Shown here one piece after another: positions 61,077 to 64,000 of a DNA stretch of 64,000 nt. The notes under the pieces are model-generated. The model ran no database searches. It was not told the origin of the DNA and worked only from the letters and a program-made list of their open reading frames with translations. Source of the DNA: Daphnia carinata (lineage: Eukaryota; Arthropoda; Branchiopoda; Diplostraca; Daphniidae); assembly GCF_022539665.2 (NCBI RefSeq), contig NC_081339.1, positions 4,396,517 through 4,460,516 of the forward strand. The letters run 5' to 3'. A program made the translations under genes and the position numbers. Each line of letters opens with the position of its first letter. The first letter of the stretch is position 1.

Positions 61077-64000
61077 TTATTTTCTTTGACTGATGATTTC
61101 TGTTATATCCTCTGGATTCTCCTCCTCTTCCAGGAAATCTTGTTTCAGATAAAGGGTAGGGGAGAGATTCAATGTTAAGCAAAGTTTTGATACAGTGCCA
61201 CTGTCCAAATAGGTCATGAAATTTGGAACAGTCGTTTTCATCCCATCTAAAGTTTGTAGAGCTTCATTGTGCATTTGGTGATCAACATATAGTTGAAAAA
61301 TTGTGGCATAAACATTTCCTGGCCTCAAAATGCCCAAGTCCATACCAGGTGAGCTAAGAATGCTTTCAAACTGAGGAATCACTTGAGAGTTCGTCGCAGC
61401 CATTTGCTTGATATTAATAAACTGCTCAAGAAAAGCCATTTTCATGGCAAGCACTTTTGATTTTGTCGACTGGTTGTTGTCGGGAGTTTTTGAAACTATT
61501 TTATGCGCTTCTTTTAACGCGTTCATTGCATTATCGTAGCTTTGATATTCGTCCACCTCAGCCTACAAAGAAAGCAATGACGTACTGATATAACTTTCAA
61601 AATGTTATCTTTAGAACTAGTTCCACGAACCTGCGCACAAGCTTCATAAAACCCTACAAGAAGTTCAGGCGACCTAGCTTTCGTATAGAAAGTAACAATA
61701 TGCTTCACATATTCCGGATACGAACGCCAATCCAATGTTTGTAAATAGTTCCCAGCAAGTATGTAAATGTCTGGCTGCCGGGATACGTTCGCGAAGAATA
61801 CTACTCGATCAGTGTCGCCCGATTTCATGAGAGCTTTCATCGCTTGGTACTACAACAATCGATTGGCGCAAGAAATCAGATTAATCAACATTCAATATTA
61901 TAATACATGTAAGAAAAGAAGTGGAATATACTTTATCTCCAGCTTGAGTGAACTTTTTAGCAGCTAACTGGTAGTCTCCCTGACGTTGAGCAACTTCGGC
62001 CAACTGGAGCAGCAATCGACTATTGTTCTCTGCACTTCCTAGTTGATCAGCTAAGGCTTCTGTCAGCGTAACGTTGAATTTTAAACACATGTCAACGGCA
62101 TCGGTGTACTGTCAAAGATAAGCGGGCATTAGATTGTAGGTAAATGTTTTCTTCTAAAAGGGGAGATGCATTAGCTTACCTTCCCTGCCATTGCGAGCAA
62201 ATCAACTGCCGCGTCATAGTGTCGATGACTCGCTAAGTAATCAGCACATCGTTGTAATGAAGCAGGGTTGGAATTTTTGTCCAAACGTCTTGATAATTCT
62301 AACACAGCTTCATGCTGCTCCGTCCTGCACAAAACAAATAACGCTGTACATTTAAAAAATGCAAGTAGAACGATTGTTGGAGACCACTTTCGTGTGGGCT
62401 CCTGCCACATCATTGGCAAGATATTACCTGGATGCCAAATCAAGGGCAGTGTCAAGTAACCCAGCTTTGCTATAAAGCATGACGGCTCGGTCAAATCTCG
62501 GCTGGCGATCGCTAGTTGACGATGGAGCCTCGAAATAACGTGCAGCTTCAACCATCTCTTCTTGTTCACCTTGCATGGCATAGCGATACAGTTGATCATC
62601 TAATTCGTGTTCCTGTAACAAAAGAAGTATTCACGTAATGAGCTAGCATTACCGAAGTACAATTGCTGAAAAATTACTTTGCATAGTCGCACTGCGTTGC
62701 CGTAGGCTGAGGCCTGACCGAAAAATTTTAACGCCTCGGGAATGTTATCATTAGCCTCGTACTGACGTGCAACGTGAAAGCAAGCTGCACGGTCTTGACT
62801 TTGTTCAGCCAATTCGGTCGCCCTACTCAAATCACCCAAATAGCAGTGGAGTCGCACCAACGAAAGATAATCGCCTGCCCTGGCGTAATGCTCCAGAGCT
62901 GCATCCATTTCGCCACTGCTTTCCAGAAACTGCGCCCACCAACGAAGTCGCTCTCTACCAATCCCAGAAAAGTTATTCATAGCCATTGAAAAGTGAAATT
63001 TAAAAGAAAATGTGTTTACGGGTCTTGGCTAGAGGTACAATAGCTTTGAAGGGCTCCCGTATCTTCGAAGAGCATTCGTGGAACATCGAAATGGTGCGTT
63101 TGACACTTTTCATACATTTCTAGCGCTAGTGCGGTGTTGCCTAAAATTAGAACATAAAATGTTTGCGAACGCTGTCCTAATGATGACAATCTAAAAAAGT
63201 ACCTTCGCCCTCAAGATAGCGGGCATATTCATAGTACGTTCGTTTCAAATTGATGCGGTCCTTCGTATGAGCCAACTGTAACGCTGCTTCCCATCTGTTA
63301 GACGCTTGGTACATTCGGCTAAGTAGATCGTAGCAAGAAGATTGCTCACACAGCGCTTCAGCTTCTTTCTAAAACAACGAGAAATGAAAAAAATATCTTT
63401 TAAAATCAATGTAACAACAATTTAAAATCAAACGCTCATTACTATCATGCCCAGCTGGACAGCGAGCACTGCCGAGATTGCATCCACTTGTCCTACATAT
63501 TTTGCTTGGGCAGATCGCACCGCCGCGGCTGCCTTGGCGTTACCCAGTTTCCCCAAGCAAATGAGGCCAACGTCAGGCCGTCTAAGTTGGACACAACTAC
63601 GCGCTAAACTCTCCCATATTTTCGGACTGTGGCGAAAAGATTCCACAGATAACGTATCGGTTGATTAAACGGTTAAGTAAATGGCTAAAATAAACATACT
63701 TTGTGAAAGGACGGACCGCCTGGTAAGCTTGTTCTACCCTTCCTCGCCGTAGGTGACAACTAAACGACAACAAGGCGTCGCGGGCTGCTTTATCGCTGTG
63801 GTCATTCAAGCTGGCTAAACTGGCCAGCAAGCGCATGTGAATTTTCGTCGCTTCGTCCAGAATGGCGTAATGGGGAAGTCGTACGCCAATTAGTTCGTCC
63901 ATTGCCATGGGTACCACATCTTGAACCAGAAGCTCTTGCTGATCGTCCGCAACTAGGAGCGATACTAAGCAGCCATTTTGATTGCCTCTGAGCTGGCAAG
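61077..64000 (-). CDS. IFT140: Intraflagellar transport protein 140 (partial, C-terminal 752 aa)
   Basis: Core subunit of the IFT-A complex, needed for retrograde ciliary transport and for ciliary entry of membrane proteins. The window holds the C-terminal TPR part. The N-terminal WD40 propellers lie beyond base 64000. Exons in transcript order: 64000-63700 (partial), 63626-63443, 63368-63203, 63140-63020, 62954-62678, 62612-62428, 62324-62180, 62108-61932, 61849-61631 and 61562-61077. All join in phase. Family landmarks are [100 protein letters not shown] and [12 protein letters not shown]. The acidic C-terminal tail ([12 protein letters not shown]) also fits. Confidence 0.96.

Overview
The window is eukaryotic nuclear DNA, almost certainly from an arthropod and most likely a branchiopod crustacean of the Daphnia type. 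The evidence is short GT-AG introns in the housekeeping genes, orthologues of animal-only genes (spineless/AhR, TTLL4, NPAT, FBXO7, IFT140), a vasa-derived sequence with CCHC zinc knuckles, and very A/T-homopolymer-rich non-coding DNA. The genus is an inference from these features, not from a search.

Layout. Bases 1-24.6 kb hold one large plus-strand gene, the spineless/aryl hydrocarbon receptor orthologue (bHLH-PAS). Its coding exons are small and lie in long introns full of poly-A, poly-T and microsatellites. Bases 24.6-27.5 kb are its downstream region and a spacer. Bases 27.5-46 kb are a compact run of genes: TTLL4 (minus), then CDC5L, a FIRRM/C1orf112 homologue, an NPAT/Mxc homologue and FBXO7 (all plus). 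Bases 46-59 kb are gene-poor and decayed. They contain an unprocessed vasa-like pseudogene, tRNA-like fragments, a foldback sequence, a 330-bp piggyBac-type MITE, a minisatellite, and two related sets of splice-flanked open segments of unknown identity on the minus strand. Bases 59.1-64 kb are again compact: HAGH (glyoxalase II, minus), PDRG1 (plus) and the C-terminal part of IFT140 (minus, running off the window).

The genes do not form one pathway. FIRRM (recombination), NPAT (histone transcription), CDC5L (splicing and cell cycle), FBXO7 (ubiquitin ligase) and PDRG1 (prefoldin-like) are growth and cell-cycle housekeeping genes. TTLL4 and IFT140 act on microtubules and cilia. Two head-to-head pairs (TTLL4/CDC5L and HAGH/PDRG1) probably share promoters, and PDRG1 and IFT140 meet tail to tail with almost no spacer.

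The observations I rate highest are a textbook U12-type AT-AC intron in the FIRRM homologue, a possible dual-frame C-terminal exon in spineless, the hairpin-rich TTAA-flanked MITE, the vasa pseudogene, and the unidentified paralogous exons at 55.0-56.8 kb. Exon boundaries were assigned by hand from splice consensus, phase and recalled family conservation. No search was run.
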